NCBI GenBank assembly: GCA_028583685.1
Contig: JAMXIF010000042.1
Span: forward strand, 19,931,490-19,995,489
Direction: 5' to 3'
Length of the DNA stretch: 64,000 bases
Origin: Petaurus breviceps papuanus
Lineage: Eukaryota; Chordata; Mammalia; Diprotodontia; Petauridae
The notes beneath the pieces are model-generated. The model worked only from the letters and a program-made list of their open reading frames with translations, had not been told where the DNA came from and did not search any database. A program made the translations under genes and the position numbers. Positions 46,235-57,805 of the stretch are shown here, in pieces. Each line of letters starts with the position of its first letter. Position 1 is the first letter of the stretch.

Positions 46235-46412
46235 AGATGATTTGCTATACTGAGCAGAGTCTTTGACTTGGAGTCAGGAAAATTTCAAATAATCACTAGC
46301 CTTGTAACATTGAGCAAGGAACTTAATGCTTCTCAGCCTCAGTTTCTCCATCTGTAAAATGGAATTGTTTTTAGTGATTTCCAAGGTCCCTTCCAGCTAA
46401 ACCTATGATGGT
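46235..46412 (+). repeat. MIR-type SINE
   Basis: 'gacttggagtcaggaaaatt', 'cagtttctccatctgtaaaa', 'agtgatttccaaggtccctt' and 'ccagctaaacctatgatgg' in order. Confidence 0.75.
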
Positions 46413-46419
46413 ATACTAC

Positions 46420-48395
46420 AAAATTTATTTGATCAAGATTATGAAAGTCACAAGAAACATCAATTCAGAGGAAATATGGTCATCTTGTTTGGCATGTTCA
46501 TGAAACTCATTTGCACAAAGACTACCATGAAAATAATTTTAGCTTATGTGTTAGTGCCTATGGCAGAAAATGAAGTGATAGATAGATCCTTAGAAAGAAT
46601 TTGAAAACACTGCAAATTAAATCAACATCTACTTGGATATATAGGGTCTTCCAGATAAAAGTGAAAATGAAAAAGAAGGCAAAAAATATTAAAAAATACA
46701 GTTCTAGAATAAGCATAAGAGAGACTTTAGACTTATAGACTACCAAAAGTCTCTTGTAAATAAGTCATAAATATATTCTTTGAGGAAACCCTCACAAGGC
46801 AATAGACAAAATACAATTAATGATATCACAAACAGGAAATTAATAATATTTTAACAGAGAAGAAATGGCTTATTGATGTGGAATCTATTCCTGAACTAAT
46901 TTTCTAGATAATCAAGTCATTGACTTGTTAGAACAAAAATAAAAATTAACAGCAAGCTAGAAAAGAGAATAGATATGGGGGAATATGGAATGCGATGAAA
47001 ACAACATTAACCTGACATATTTTAACAAGTTGTTGATGCAAAAAATGGGAAAATTGATGGAGGAAAGGATACTGACACCAACTGTAATAATTTCAGAGAG
47101 AAATTTAACTGATATAAATTTGTCTTTAAAAAGACAAGTCTAAATAAGGCTAAAAACAATGAGTTAGCAAGCCCTAGAAATACTTGATGAGAGACATGTA
47201 ACTAAAAGCAACACTGATTAAGAATGGAGTTTTTGTTGGCTTATTTTTTACAGAGAAGGATGGTGAAAGGTTAAGAATTATATTAATCTCAGAAAGCAAT
47301 GAGAAGCATTTGAGTAAGGGGGAGAAAGTCCAAAAAAGCTTGGTGTGAGACTCAGGTAAACAAAATCACCCTTAGGATATTTGAGGGAAAAAGTAAGACA
47401 CAAATAACAAAAAGATGAAAGATAGAAAAGGTTTACTAAGATAGTGAATAACAACATTTTTGTCCTCAAATACATATTTGCATAATAACTTTAAAGTCCC
47501 AAATATCCTTCTAAAGGAATTTGTTAAAATGGTATTGAAGAAAACAAGGGGGAAAGAATCTAGACTAGACTAAGTATACATAGACCAAGTGTGCCTACTT
47601 TAAAAAGGAACCAGTGATGGAGGTGGAGTAATTTTGAGGATACCAAAGATACAGTGGGAAAATCTTATATCTCTGAAAAAAGAGACTGAGCCTATTTTCC
47701 CATCTATACAGGGTGTTTCAAAAGCTTTAATAACTAAAAGTAAACTACAGACTTGTTTCTTATCATACCCTTTATTAATGTGAAGAATACAAGATCCCAC
47801 TCTGATTGTTGTTTGTTGAATATAGTAAAGACATTTGATGTTGTAGAGCAAAACTATCTAAAAGACTCTCTTCCAATGATATACCTCTCGTGTATATGTC
47901 AAAATTATCAAAGTTTTCTTGAAATATGTACTGCACAAAAAGATAACCTTGTTCAACAACCATGTGATTATGAATGAATGAATGGGGTAATAAACAAAGT
48001 GAGGAGGCCCAGACTCAATAAATTTCCCCAGTACTACCATAGGTAAGATCCAATTTATAATCTAAGTTTGAGTGGGATTCCTTCTAAATGGAAAAGTCTT
48101 TCAGAAACTCCTGTTTATGGATGATATTGTGCTGATGAATATTGCAGAGATCACAGAATATTGCAGAGCCTCCTGGTTGAGGTCCATAAAAAGTCAAAGG
48201 TGTTTGGTCATACTCTCCACCTGGGAAAAAAAAAAAACAAGAGAATGTATGTGAGTTGTCCAAGTTGTGACACATTACAGGATGATCAAACTGTACAGTT
48301 CACCCATCATATCTATATGTTGGTTTAATACTCCAGATGGAAAAATTAATTGAGCCTAGAAATGAACTAAATGAGGAGAATCAACTAACTTTCCT
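46420..48395 (+). mobile_element. RTE (Bov-B-like) LINE, decayed
   Basis: Pieces of the RTE polyprotein can be followed on the plus strand in several frames. An endonuclease part lies at about 46550-46930, with a block resembling PMAENEVID and, later, TKIKINSKLEKR just after the endonuclease end. A reverse transcriptase part includes FDVVEQNYLKDSL (about 47830-47870; active copies read AFDxVExxxLxxAL) and FMDDIVLMNIAEI (about 48110-48150), where MDD stands for the catalytic ADD of RTE. The domain order fits an RTE with its C-terminal end lost. A mariner-like scrap interrupts it at 47708. Frame breaks and stops are numerous. This clade supplied the tails of the SINE-R family, although this copy is too old to be the driver. 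Confidence 0.65.
47708..47772. mobile_element. Mariner-like MITE fragment
   Basis: 'acagggtgtttcaaaagctt' resembles the TIR of mammalian mariner MITEs (acagggtgtcccaaaagtc). The second half is a weak complement ending in the trinucleotides before 'accctttatt'. It is preceded by TA. Tentative. Confidence 0.4.
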
Positions 48396-48403
48396 AAAGA
48401 AGG

Positions 48404-48592
48404 GCTTCAATCATGGACCCCATTGGAAGTCTGGTGAAGCCTGTGCAATTCTTAGAACAATTTTTAGATGAATAAAATAGTTAAGATTACAAAGGAAACC
48501 AGTTATGTTGAAATAAAGACAATTTTTTAAATCAAAGTTCATGGACTCCCTGAAATCTATATCCCAAATGAAGAATCCTTAAAGAAACACCA
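48404..48592 (+). mobile_element. hAT-N element, decayed ends
   Basis: 'catggaccccattggaagtc' and 'gtgaagcctgtgcaattctt' with 'tcatggactccctgaaatct' near the right end; same family as 45461-45652. Confidence 0.6.
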
Positions 48593-48599
48593 AAGTTCT

Positions 48600-48925
48600 T
48601 TTAATGACCTTAAATTTCTCCCTAAAACAAAGGAGCATTTAAAAAAAATCAGTATTCTTCTGGCATTTTTATATGTCTTTGATTTTCATATACTATTGTT
48701 CCCAGAGAAGTAAAAATGTATATTACTGAAAAGGCAATAGGTTGTTTTATAGTTAAGCAGGTATGAGCAGGTCAGCACACATTACAAACAAGGAGGAGAA
48801 GAATAATGAATGTCATCAAAATAATGTATGGGTGAAAAAGGAAGATAGGTAGGTCATGTGGTATGAGGCATAACTGCTGTGTAGCCTGTGTCCTTCATAA
48901 GTAACATTGTGAGGTCAGAAAAATC
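48600..48925. other. Unassigned stretch
   Basis: About 325 bp, nothing recognised. Confidence 0.35.
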
Positions 48926-48929
48926 AAAG

Positions 48930-49170
48930 AAAATGCAGTGGTCAAAGTGACAGACATGGAATCAGGAAGATTCATCTTCCTGACTTCAAATCTGGCCTCA
49001 GACACCTACTAGCTATGTGACCCTGGGCAAGTCACTTATCCCTGTTTGCCTCAGTTTTCCTCATCTGTAAAATGAGATGGAGAAGGAAACAGCAAACTAC
49101 CCCATTATCTTTGCCAGGAAAACACCAAATGGAGTCATGAAGAGTTAGACACAACTGAAAATGACTGAAC
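48930..49170 (+). mobile_element. SINE-R
   Basis: 'aatcaggaagattcatcttc', 'gctatgtgaccctgggcaag', 'cctcatctgtaaaatgagat', 'gagttagacacaactgaaaa' and 'tgactgaacaaa' in order. Confidence 0.93.
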
Positions 49171-49204
49171 AAAATATTGGGTATACTACTTAGGATGAAA
49201 TTAT

Positions 49205-49262
49205 AGGGTGATAGTGGCTGGCACATAGCAGTTACTTAGTAAATGTTTGGTTCATTGATTGA
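49205..49262 (+). mobile_element. L2/MIR 3' end scrap
   Basis: 'ggctggcacatagcagttac' and 'ttagtaaatgtttggttcat'. Confidence 0.55.
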
Positions 49263-49720
49263 CGGGATAGGTGTCATTAGAGGGAATGCCCCCATTGGTA
49301 TTATAACAGATATATTTGAATATTTTGAATATTGATCCTCACTTCAGCTCTATTCCTAATACAATAGTACATATGACATTACTTAACTGTATTTGAAAAT
49401 GATAATGACATAATTCAAAGTGTGTTGACACTAAATCAGTTTAATTCTTTGGAGTACCACCCAAAACCATCAACTTCAATTTGTTTGCTCTCTTAAAATA
49501 TACATTTCTCCTAATTCATTAAAAAACAGCAGATATAATCCACTTACATGAACAAAGGAGGGCATGAAATAGTGTTGTAATTAAAAACAGTGAACAAATG
49601 AAGGAAATTTAAAATAACATGACACGAGTTTGAAGTAACATTATTCAAGTCAAAATGTCATGAACAGAGTATTTAGAAAACAATTATATGGGTATGAGAG
49701 GTGGGATGAGGACAGAAGAA
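49263..49720. other. Unassigned stretch
   Basis: About 460 bp, nothing recognised. Confidence 0.35.
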
Positions 49721-49724
49721 GAAG

Positions 49725-50450
49725 AGAACAAGCATTTATTAATCACCAATTATGGACCAGACACTAAGGGCTTAACTAATATTCCCAATTTGATCCTCAA
49801 AACAACCCTGTAAGGTGGGTTTTATTATTAACCCCATTTTAGATTTGAAGAAAGTAAAACAGAGATTATGTTACCCAGGGTAATAACAAATAGCTCAAGA
49901 ATTAATAATTAGTGGCTGGCATTTATTTAGTGCTTTCAATTTTCAAAACTCTTTGTATTCATCATTCCATTTGAACCTTACCGTAACATTATAACAGAGG
50001 GTAATTGACAGGCAATATTTTCTTCATTTTGCAGGTGAAATTAAGTGACTTATTGATGGTCATATGGCTAGCAAGTGTCAGAAGCAACATTTGAACCAAG
50101 CCTAGAGCTCTATTTATAATCTCATGCTGCTGCAGCTTATGGATGTCAGGAGTGGGGAAAAATCCAATATTCTAGTTCAGTACTGTCACATGTCTCTACC
50201 ATTATTCCCTTAGATGTTTGCTCATCGGACTGGACAGTTCTAGTTCCATTAGGACAGTATTAGGGGAAGAGAGCAAGCATTCATTAAGTGCTTACTGTGT
50301 CAGGCACTGTACTAAATACGTTATGAATACCATCTCAATTGATCCTCACAACATGAGGTAGCTACTACTATTATCCGCATTTCATAGATGAGGAAACAGA
50401 TGAGGTAGATATAGGTGAAATGGCTTGTCCCCTATTAGAATCAGGAGAAC
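49725..50450 (-). repeat. Three MIR-type SINEs, same orientation
   Basis: 49725-49900 (agcatttattaatcaccaat; aacaaccctgtaaggtgggt), 49905-50135 (gtggctggcatttatttagt; attaagtgacttattgatgg) and 50255-50450 (cattaagtgcttactgtgtc; tcatagatgaggaaacagat). Each is a separate copy with its own start. Confidence 0.7.
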
Positions 50451-50451
50451 C

Positions 50452-51898
50452 CCTTGAGTCATATATTTGAAACATTGAACTTTCTGCTCAGCTTGGTCTT
50501 TTCTTCAGGAATGTTTAAAAGCCCCCTATTTCATTGAATGTCCAATATTCACCTTGAAAGATTATGCTCAGTTTTGCTAGGTAGTTGATTAGTGATTATA
50601 ATACAAACCAGAGGACAATAGGCCTCTGATCCTTTAATATAGAACTTTCTAGACCTTGTGTTATCTTGACTGTGAGTTTTTCATGCTGGAATTGTTTCCT
50701 TCTGACTGCTTGCAGTATTTTTTCCTAGACTTGAGAGTTCTGGAATTTGACTATAATGTTCTTGGGAGTTTTCATTTTGGGATCTCTTTCAGATGTTTGG
50801 TAGATCCTTTCAAAGCCCTCTGACTCTAGGATATTAGGGAAGTTTTCCTTGACAATTTTTGAAAGATGCTGTCCAGGCTCTTTTTTGATCATGACTTTCA
50901 GGTAGTCCAATAATTCTTAAATTACTTCTCCCAGATCTACTTTCCAGTTCAGTTTTTCAATGAGACATTTTACATTTTTATTTTTTTTATTCTTTTGAGC
51001 TTTTGACTGATTCTTGATGTCTCATAGAGTCATTATCTTCCACTTGCCCAATTCTTATTTTTAAGGAATTATTTCCTTCAGTTAGCTTTTGTCTTTTTCC
51101 AGTTGACCAATTTTGCTTTTTAAGGAGTTGTTTTCTTCAGTCAGTTTTTTGTTGTTTCCTTTACCAAACTATTGACATTTTTTCATGATTCTTTTGCATT
51201 ACTCTCATTTCTTTTTTCCAATTTTTCTTCTATCTCTCTTATTTGATTTTAAAAATCCTTTTAAGTTCTTCTGGGAGGACTTTTTTGGGCTTGAGATCAA
51301 TTCGTGTTTCTCTTAGAGGCTTCACATGTAGTATGTGTTGTACTCTTCTGAGTTTATGTTTTGATATTCCTTATCACCATAGTAACTTTCTATTATCAGG
51401 GTTTTTTGTTTTTATTTTTGCTTTTGCTCATTTTTCAGTCTGTTTTATGACTTAAAATTGAGCCCTCCTTCTGGGGTCCCAGGGGCACTGTTCCAAGGTT
51501 CTTGTGGGGGCCAGGGACCTGTTCACTGGCTTGCTATGGTGACTCTCCTGTTGTGGGCTTTCTGGGGAAGCTTACCTGTTGCATTGATGTTAGAAGCCTT
51601 GTGGCTGTTTTGCTGTGCTGCTGGCTTGCTGAGCCAGGTTGCTGACCTTTGCTGGGGCTAGAGGCCTCCTGCTGGCTTTTTGGGACATAGCATGCACTGA
51701 GCTGTGCTCCTCCTTTGCACAAGTGAGAAACACCTGTCCTGCAGTCTTTCTAAGTCATCTTGTGATGTAAAATTGTTTCACCCCATTTTTTTGTGGGTTC
51801 TGTCAGTCTACAATTCATTTTGGCTTAATTTAAACTTGTTTTGAGAGAAATTGGAGACAGGTCAGGCAACTTCTTACCTTTTCTCTACCACCTTCGTT
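50452..51898 (-). mobile_element. HAL1 copy C: 5' UTR and ORF1, 3' side missing
   Basis: Minus strand from the 5' end at about 51898 (GC-rich UTR 51.45-51.75 kb) through ORF1. The frame at 50725-50910 shows KIVKENFPNI and RDPKMKTPKNIIVKFQNSQV, the linker and RRM of L1-type ORF1p. It ends inside the ORF1 C-terminus, abutting MIR-type sequence, so spacer, ORF2 tail and 3' UTR are absent. Losing the 3' side while keeping the 5' end is the reverse of usual L1 truncation and points to a later deletion or an early-terminated transcript. Confidence 0.75.
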
Positions 51899-51939
51899 CC
51901 TCCTCATGTCAGCTGTTCTAATCCCATGTCCTCTCAGAA

Positions 51940-52400
51940 TCTACTCTAAGCAAAATATCTCTAGTTATTTTCAACCTGAGGTGGTGTGTCCAAGTCCCTT
52001 ACCATTTAATCATCCTTCTCTTTATGTCCTTTAGCCGATCAATGTCCTTTTTAAACTGTACTTCCCAGAACTGAACACAAGACTTCAGATGATATTGTAT
52101 AATAGTAGGCTACCATAGAAGGACTAATACCTTTTTGTTCCTGAAATTTGGGCCTCTTTTAATGCAACCCAAAGCCATATTAGTTGTTAGACACACATGC
52201 ACACACATCACACTGACTCGTATTGAGCTTTTTGTCTGCTAAAACTCATATAATTTTTAGACATATAAGCTGATAACTAACAATTCCTCCCCCATTGTGT
52301 ACATGTGAATTTGATTTTTTTGCCTAATTACAAGACTACATTTATCAGAATTGAATTTCATTTTATTAGAGTAAACCTAGTTCTCTAGGAAATTTGCTGA
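51940..52400 (-). mobile_element. Possible CR1/L3-type LINE fragment
   Basis: 'gtacttcccagaactgaaca', 'atgcaacccaaagccatatt', 'actgactcgtattgagcttt' and 'ttgaatttcattttattaga' occur in the order I remember from an ancient amniote LINE (CR1/L3 group). Strand and family are tentative. Confidence 0.45.
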
Positions 52401-52414
52401 TCAATTAAAATAAT

Positions 52415-52682
52415 TTAATAATAGCTAACATTCATGTAGCACTTAATTATGTGCCAGCTACTGTGCTAAACTACATTATTATTTCATTTGATCCTCATAA
52501 AAACCCTGAGAGGCAGGTGATATGATTAGCTCCATTTTATAGATGAGAAAACTGAGGCAAGGAGAGGTTAAGCATCTTTCCCAGGATCACACAGCTATTA
52601 AATTTTTAAGGCTTGATATGAATTTAGATGTTCCTGCTTCCAGGCCTGGCACTCTATCTTCTGTGTCATTTAGTTGACATAG
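52415..52682 (-). repeat. MIR-type SINE, near full length
   Basis: 'attatgtgccagctactgtg', 'tttgatcctcataaaaaccc', 'attttatagatgagaaaact', 'gaggttaagcatctttccca', head to 'tgtgtcatttagttgac'. Confidence 0.85.
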
Positions 52683-52734
52683 CTGTCTGTCTATCTTTAA
52701 ATAACTTATAAAAATGTGAAATCTTACAGTTCAG

Positions 52735-52972
52735 TTCAGTTGTTTTCTCAATTGTGTTTGAGTCTTCATGACCCCTTTGGGATTTTCTTGGCAAAGTATT
52801 GGGGTGGCTTGCCATTTTTTTTCTCCAGCTCATTTTACAGCTGAGAAAACTGAGGCCAACAGGGTTCAGTGACTTGAAGACCAGTTAGTAAAGTGTCTGA
52901 GGTCAGTTTTGAACTCATCATGTTCATGACTTCAGGTCTGGTACTCTATCTATTGCATCACCTGGATACCAC
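52735..52972 (-). mobile_element. SINE-R
   Basis: Minus-strand tail 'ttcatgacccctttgggatt', then 'agctcattttacagctgaga', CORE and head 'ctattgcatcacctggatac'. Confidence 0.92.
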
Positions 52973-52984
52973 ACAAATGGTCAC

Positions 52985-53480
52985 ACACAAATCCCTGTGT
53001 CACTCTGCTGGAGACCTGCTGTCCCAATGACCTTGAACCATTAACTACATCAGGATAGCACAGTATGAATACCGGCCTGTGTGTATTATTGCTACGTAAG
53101 GTACTTTACCTATATGAAGTAAGCAGAAAACAGGGCTGAAAAAGTTGAAAGTGGCAGAAAAAAAACTTTCATGTGAAGAAGAAAAAATTCAAGTGGGAAG
53201 AATGTAAGGTAATTTCCCTTTTCTAAGTGAAGCGTTTGTTGTTTGAAATGGTCAGCAAAATTACTTTTGTTCGATAAAATGCTAAAAACCACATGTAAAT
53301 AAATAGTTTTCAGCTATGGGGTGAGTAGTTTGGATGCCAAAAAGGCCAGAAGATGAACTTCTTTATAAATAAAAAAGGCTTAAATTACCTTGTGAAGGAT
53401 GCAATTTGATGTCCCTTTCATAAGTGAATGGTTTGGAGACTAAAGGGGGGCAGGAAAATAATTTTATTCCTAAAAACTTA
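52985..53480. other. Unassigned stretch
   Basis: About 500 bp, no supported feature. Confidence 0.35.
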
Positions 53481-53496
53481 TAAAATGCAATCATGG

Positions 53497-53792
53497 GGGG
53501 CAGCCACGTAGCACAGCAAGTAAGAGCACCGGCTCCAGTGTCAGGATGACCTGGAGATCGAATCCTGGGCTCAGACACTTAGCACCCACCCAGAAACACC
53601 TGGCCGTGTAACCTTGAGCAAGTTACTTAACCCCAACTGCTTAGGGGCGGCCAGGTGGCTCAGCAAATAAGAGCACCGGCTCCAATGTCAGGATGACCTG
53701 GATCAAATCTGGGCTCAGATACTCAGCACCACACCCAGAAATAACTGGCCATGTAACCTTGAGCAAGTTACTAAACCCCGATTGCTTTAAAA
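53497..53792 (+). mobile_element. Dimeric SINE-A (copy 2)
   Basis: Left monomer 53497-53643 and right monomer 53644-53788 are joined as actgctta|ggggcggcc without an A linker. One perfect 15 bp TSD (aaaatgcaatcatgg at 53482-53496 and 53793-53807) encloses both. Left carries cagacac and 'gcacccacccagaaacacc'; right carries cagatac and 'caccacacccagaaataac'. The final A-run merges into the TSD. The halves match the corresponding halves of 25633-25933 better than each other in these blocks. Confidence 0.95.
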
Positions 53793-53809
53793 AAAATGCA
53801 ATCATGGAA

Positions 53810-54600
53810 AAAATGCAGTTTTCAGAGACACAGAATGTTGATGACTAGGTTGAGAACTCAAAAATAGCTAAGGCTACAGAGCTCTGTGGTCCCTCAGCTC
53901 ATTTGCATGGAATTCTTTTTAAGGCTTAAGAAATTAAAACTCACAAAATGATAAATCACATAACTCTTTGAAGACAGGGATAATTAAATTTTAACTACTG
54001 GAATTACAACTAACAGAAAAAGAGGAAAGGTTATTCACTGAGGGCCAGGAAGCTCTGATTTGAGCCAGAGAATATGGTGGAGAACCTTGCTGAAGCAGTT
54101 AATAATGGCCAGGTGAGGAGAACCCAACAGGAGAATAATGATGAGTCAGAAAGGTGCAAAAGCCAGCTTTGAGGGTGGTGTGTGAAGAAACAAACAGAAA
54201 GAGAGGCAGGTAATAAGAAGAAGGCTTAATATGCCATTTCCTGATTGGTCAGAGAAAAACTGATTCTTATGGGAAGACAATTGAATATCCTCTTAGCACC
54301 ATCTATAATGTGAGAGAGGTTAAAAAGTCTCAGACTTGCTTTTTACTCTCTTCTGCCCTCTCAGGAAAATCAGAAAAGGGAAAAACAGTCTTTACAACTG
54401 TCAAATGGATGGTCTGAGAGTTTTTTGAAAATGCTGCACCCTAGGTAGTGAAGAACTGTTTGGGTTCTTCTGTATTTTTCTGAGAACATGAGCCTGATGA
54501 ATTTTGCAGTTCTTTGGTTTAAGGGGGACTGCTAGTCAATAAAGTGGCAAGTCACTTCCTCAATACCACTTTAAAAGTGATTGTAAGTTAAAAGAGCAAG
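53810..54600 (+). other. Unassigned; weak LTR-like layout
   Basis: An inverted CCAAT box (gattggtc, about 54242), a TTAAAAAG (about 54320) and an AATAAA (about 54538) are spaced as in an LTR, but edges, TSD and family are not evident. Confidence 0.25.
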
Positions 54601-56940
54601 TCAATGCTTCATCAGTTTGAGAATGAAACAGAAGAGGATTTGTAGAAGAATGATGAGAATGAATAAGAGGACAGTTGGTATAGCTAGTTTCCTGTGGTGC
54701 AGATGTTGTCGAATCCGCTGATGACACGGCAGTCCAGAAATGTAAGTCATCCAGAGCACACAAGCTTTCCTCTCTCATGTGTTTCCAGGCCAAGTTTCTC
54801 TTTGTATGCCTTCTCTTTCCCACAAGTACGGAGGACATTGATGAGAGAGTGTAACCCAAACTGATGTGTGAACTGTGTTCAACTGACCATTCCTACATTT
54901 TCTCATATCAAATATCTGCAATGTATTGATTAGTATTATTTTTTTCATTATTTTAAAGTAAATAGTTATGTTTTAGATTAAATGTATCATTATTGTGAAC
55001 AGCTGGCTTTGCATCAACGAAGCACACCAGTAGGGGATTAGGAGTTGTAGGTGGTGAGTAAGTGGGATAGCCACAATAAGGTTAATCCTAGAACCCTGAA
55101 GGAGGTTGAATGTGACTGATGGTGGTCTTTCTCTGGGAATTCAGGCTTCTCAATGTGAAGATAGGATGAGGAAAGTCACCTTACTTAGACATGGACAGTG
55201 GGTTTACATGTGAGGGGTTATGCTATGAGGACCATGTTAATAAACATAATGTTACAGCTATACAATGCCCAGAAATCAATAGGTACTTCATAAACACTTA
55301 CTGAATCAAAATGAATAGCTTCGAGTTCTGCTCTATTACTTTTTAACAGAACTGTTGATTTTCCTTACAGGTTGTATTAGAGGAGGAAATAGCTTCCTGG
55401 TGTTTGGAAGAGAGCACTGAATTGAGTACTGAAAGTTCATGGGTTTCAGAGGTATGAATTCTATTTTAGGATAATTTTGGTTGAGACATTTAAACAAACT
55501 AGATGGTGGGTTCCTCTTCTCAATGTAGGAATATTTAGCAGTAGGGAATAACTGCACAATTGTGCCAATTTAATGCCCTGGTGCCAAGGCAGCACATGGT
55601 CCCCACATACAGAATGGAATAGGAATGACTGAACTATCAATTAAATCAAGTCCATAAAATAATTGAGGTATCTCTACCTAGTACTGGAATACTGCCATAT
55701 TGACTTTACCTATCATCATTTAACACAGTTAATGAGATTGGAATGCCCCACTTTAAGTAAGTACAGTAAAGTGAGTAATGAATTCAAACAAGGTGTAAAC
55801 TTCATTCTATTGTAGTTATTCCAAATATACATCTCGAAAAGCCCTACATTTCATGATGTTGATGTGTTCTCTGCTTCCATAGATTGTGGCACTAACATAA
55901 CCCCATTCCTTGCTGCCGCAGAACTTATCAGAATGTATATCACAGTGGTTGGAGACAGTGAAATACCCCTGAAATGAAATCTATTTCAAGGTCTTAAATG
56001 ATATCACTCCCATATTTCTTATTTTTCATGCCCACAATAGTGTGATGCTACAGAGAACTTGTTAACTTGGGAGCATTTATCATGATTTTGTTTTGTTGTA
56101 CAATAGACTTTTTTAAAATCAATAAATGAAGGAGGTGGAGGAGAAAAGAATCATGATAGATTAATGTTTTGGGACTAAATGTGAAATTCAACTTGAATAT
56201 CATGCTTACAATACTTACTGGGTCAGCCTCTCTGGAAAGTGAACCATTCCCCAATAATTCAAGTACATTGCTTCTATATATCACTTGCTGTTGCTTCATT
56301 TCTCATAAAGAAAGGACTCTAGAACTGATTCAATCAATCAAGGATTGATGCTGTTTAGAAGGTAAATCACACCATGCTAGGAGACTGCAAATTGGAGTTC
56401 TCTTTACCCCAAGTTTATATGGAAGTGAAATAAGTATTTGCAATGATAATATATAAGATGAGTGGGTGCTTTAATTGATGTCTAACATAGTGAACAATTT
56501 GTAAAGTAGCATAGTGAAAATTTTAAAAGGAATGGAAGAGAGGCGATTTGATTTGGTTCCAAATCCATGATACGATCTCTCTATAGCAAAATAGGATCTG
56601 GGAGTCAGAGTGAGGACAAGGAAGTTACCGGCATATTTAGAATGAAGATCTTCATCAAGCCAAATCCAGAGCAGAGATCACATTTCATGATAGGTAATCA
56701 GCTAGCTATCATGGCCATTGTGACACATGCTTAGCTATGGCCCTCCACAGCCTTTTCTACACCAGATCTCCAGAACCCTGATTCCTAGACTATGGGGAGT
56801 TAATACAATCAGTTTGGGGCTTCTCACTCTAGAGCTGAGCTCTTGTGGTTGGTGAGTAAGTGATTTGACTTGCCCATTATATCTATGTGGCCCCAAACCA
56901 GACTATAATTTACATCTCAGCCAGCTAGTCACGCTGATCT
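54600..56940. other. Unassigned stretch
   Basis: The longest part of the window with no recognisable repeat. Open frames of 60-99 codons (for example 54560-54859 minus) have no domain I know. No splice-bounded exon stood out. Confidence 0.4.
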
Positions 56941-56960
56941 TTTTGCTCTTTCTACTTCAT

Positions 56961-57209
56961 GCTGTTGTTGTTGAATTGTTTCAGTCTTGTCTGACTGCTC
57001 ATGACCCCATCTGAGGTTTTCTTGGTAAAGATACTGGAGTGGTTTGTCATTTCCTTCTCTAGCTCATTTTACAAAATGGGAAACCAAGGCAAGTGGGGTT
57101 AATGATTTGTCCAGGGTCACACAGCTTGTAAGTGTGTGAGGTCAGATTTGAACTCAGATCTTTCTGACTTCAGATCCAGTACTCTATCCATTGCACCACC
57201 TAGCTAGCC
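56961..57209 (-). mobile_element. SINE-R with TSD
   Basis: The minus-strand tail starts gctgttgttgttgaattgtt; head 'ccattgcaccacctagctag'. Perfect 11 bp TSD ttctacttcat at 56950-56960 and 57210-57220. Confidence 0.95.
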
Positions 57210-57364
57210 TTCTACTTCATACACTGAGCATAATAATCCAATCAATACAAGCACTACTTCTCAAAAGGGCAGGTGATCTACTGCATTTCAGAGCACCATT
57301 TCTGTGCCTCCCCAGACCAAAAGTGCTACCTCAGGCTAGTTGTCCCCTAGATGTGTCATCTTCC

Positions 57365-57470
57365 CCCTATTTGAATATAAGCTCCTTGAGGGTAGGGTCT
57401 CAGTTTTGTATTACATGTCTGGAAGAGAGCAGGAATTTAATCAATATTTCTTCATTCATTCAATCAAGAA
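57365..57470 (+). mobile_element. L2 LINE 3' terminus
   Basis: 'gaatataagctccttgaggg' followed by 'gtctcagttttgtattacat' and a decayed end. Confidence 0.65.
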
Positions 57471-57496
57471 AAATCAGTTTAAGATTAAACATACTA

Positions 57497-57651
57497 GGGG
57501 AGGCCAGGTAGCACAGCGAGTAAGAGCACCGGCCCCAGAGTCGGGATGACCTGGGGATTGAATCCGGGCTCAGACACTTAGCATCACACCCAGAAACAAC
57601 TGGCCATGTAACCTTGAGCAAGTTACTTAACCCCAGTTGCTTTAAAAAAAA
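57497..57651 (+). mobile_element. SINE-A, first of two in one target
   Basis: Head 'ggggaggccaggtagcacag', end 'ttaaccccagttgctttaaa'. Perfect 15 bp TSD agattaaacatacta (57482-57496; 57652-57666). Confidence 0.95.
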
Positions 57652-57666
57652 AGATTAAACATACTA

Positions 57667-57805
57667 GGGGCAGCTAGGTGGCATAGTGAATGGAGCACTG
57701 GCCCTGGGGAGTTCAAATCTGGTCTCAGACACTTAACACTTAGTAGCTGTGTGACCTTGGGCAAGTTGCTTAACCCCAACTGCCCTACAAAAAGCAAAAA
57801 AAAAA
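57667..57805 (+). mobile_element. SINE-A, second of two in one target
   Basis: Head 'ggggcagctaggtggcatag', a different subfamily from its neighbour, end 'ttaaccccaactgccctaca' plus A-run. It uses the second copy of the same target; the downstream TSD is agacatacta (57806-57815). Confidence 0.93.
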
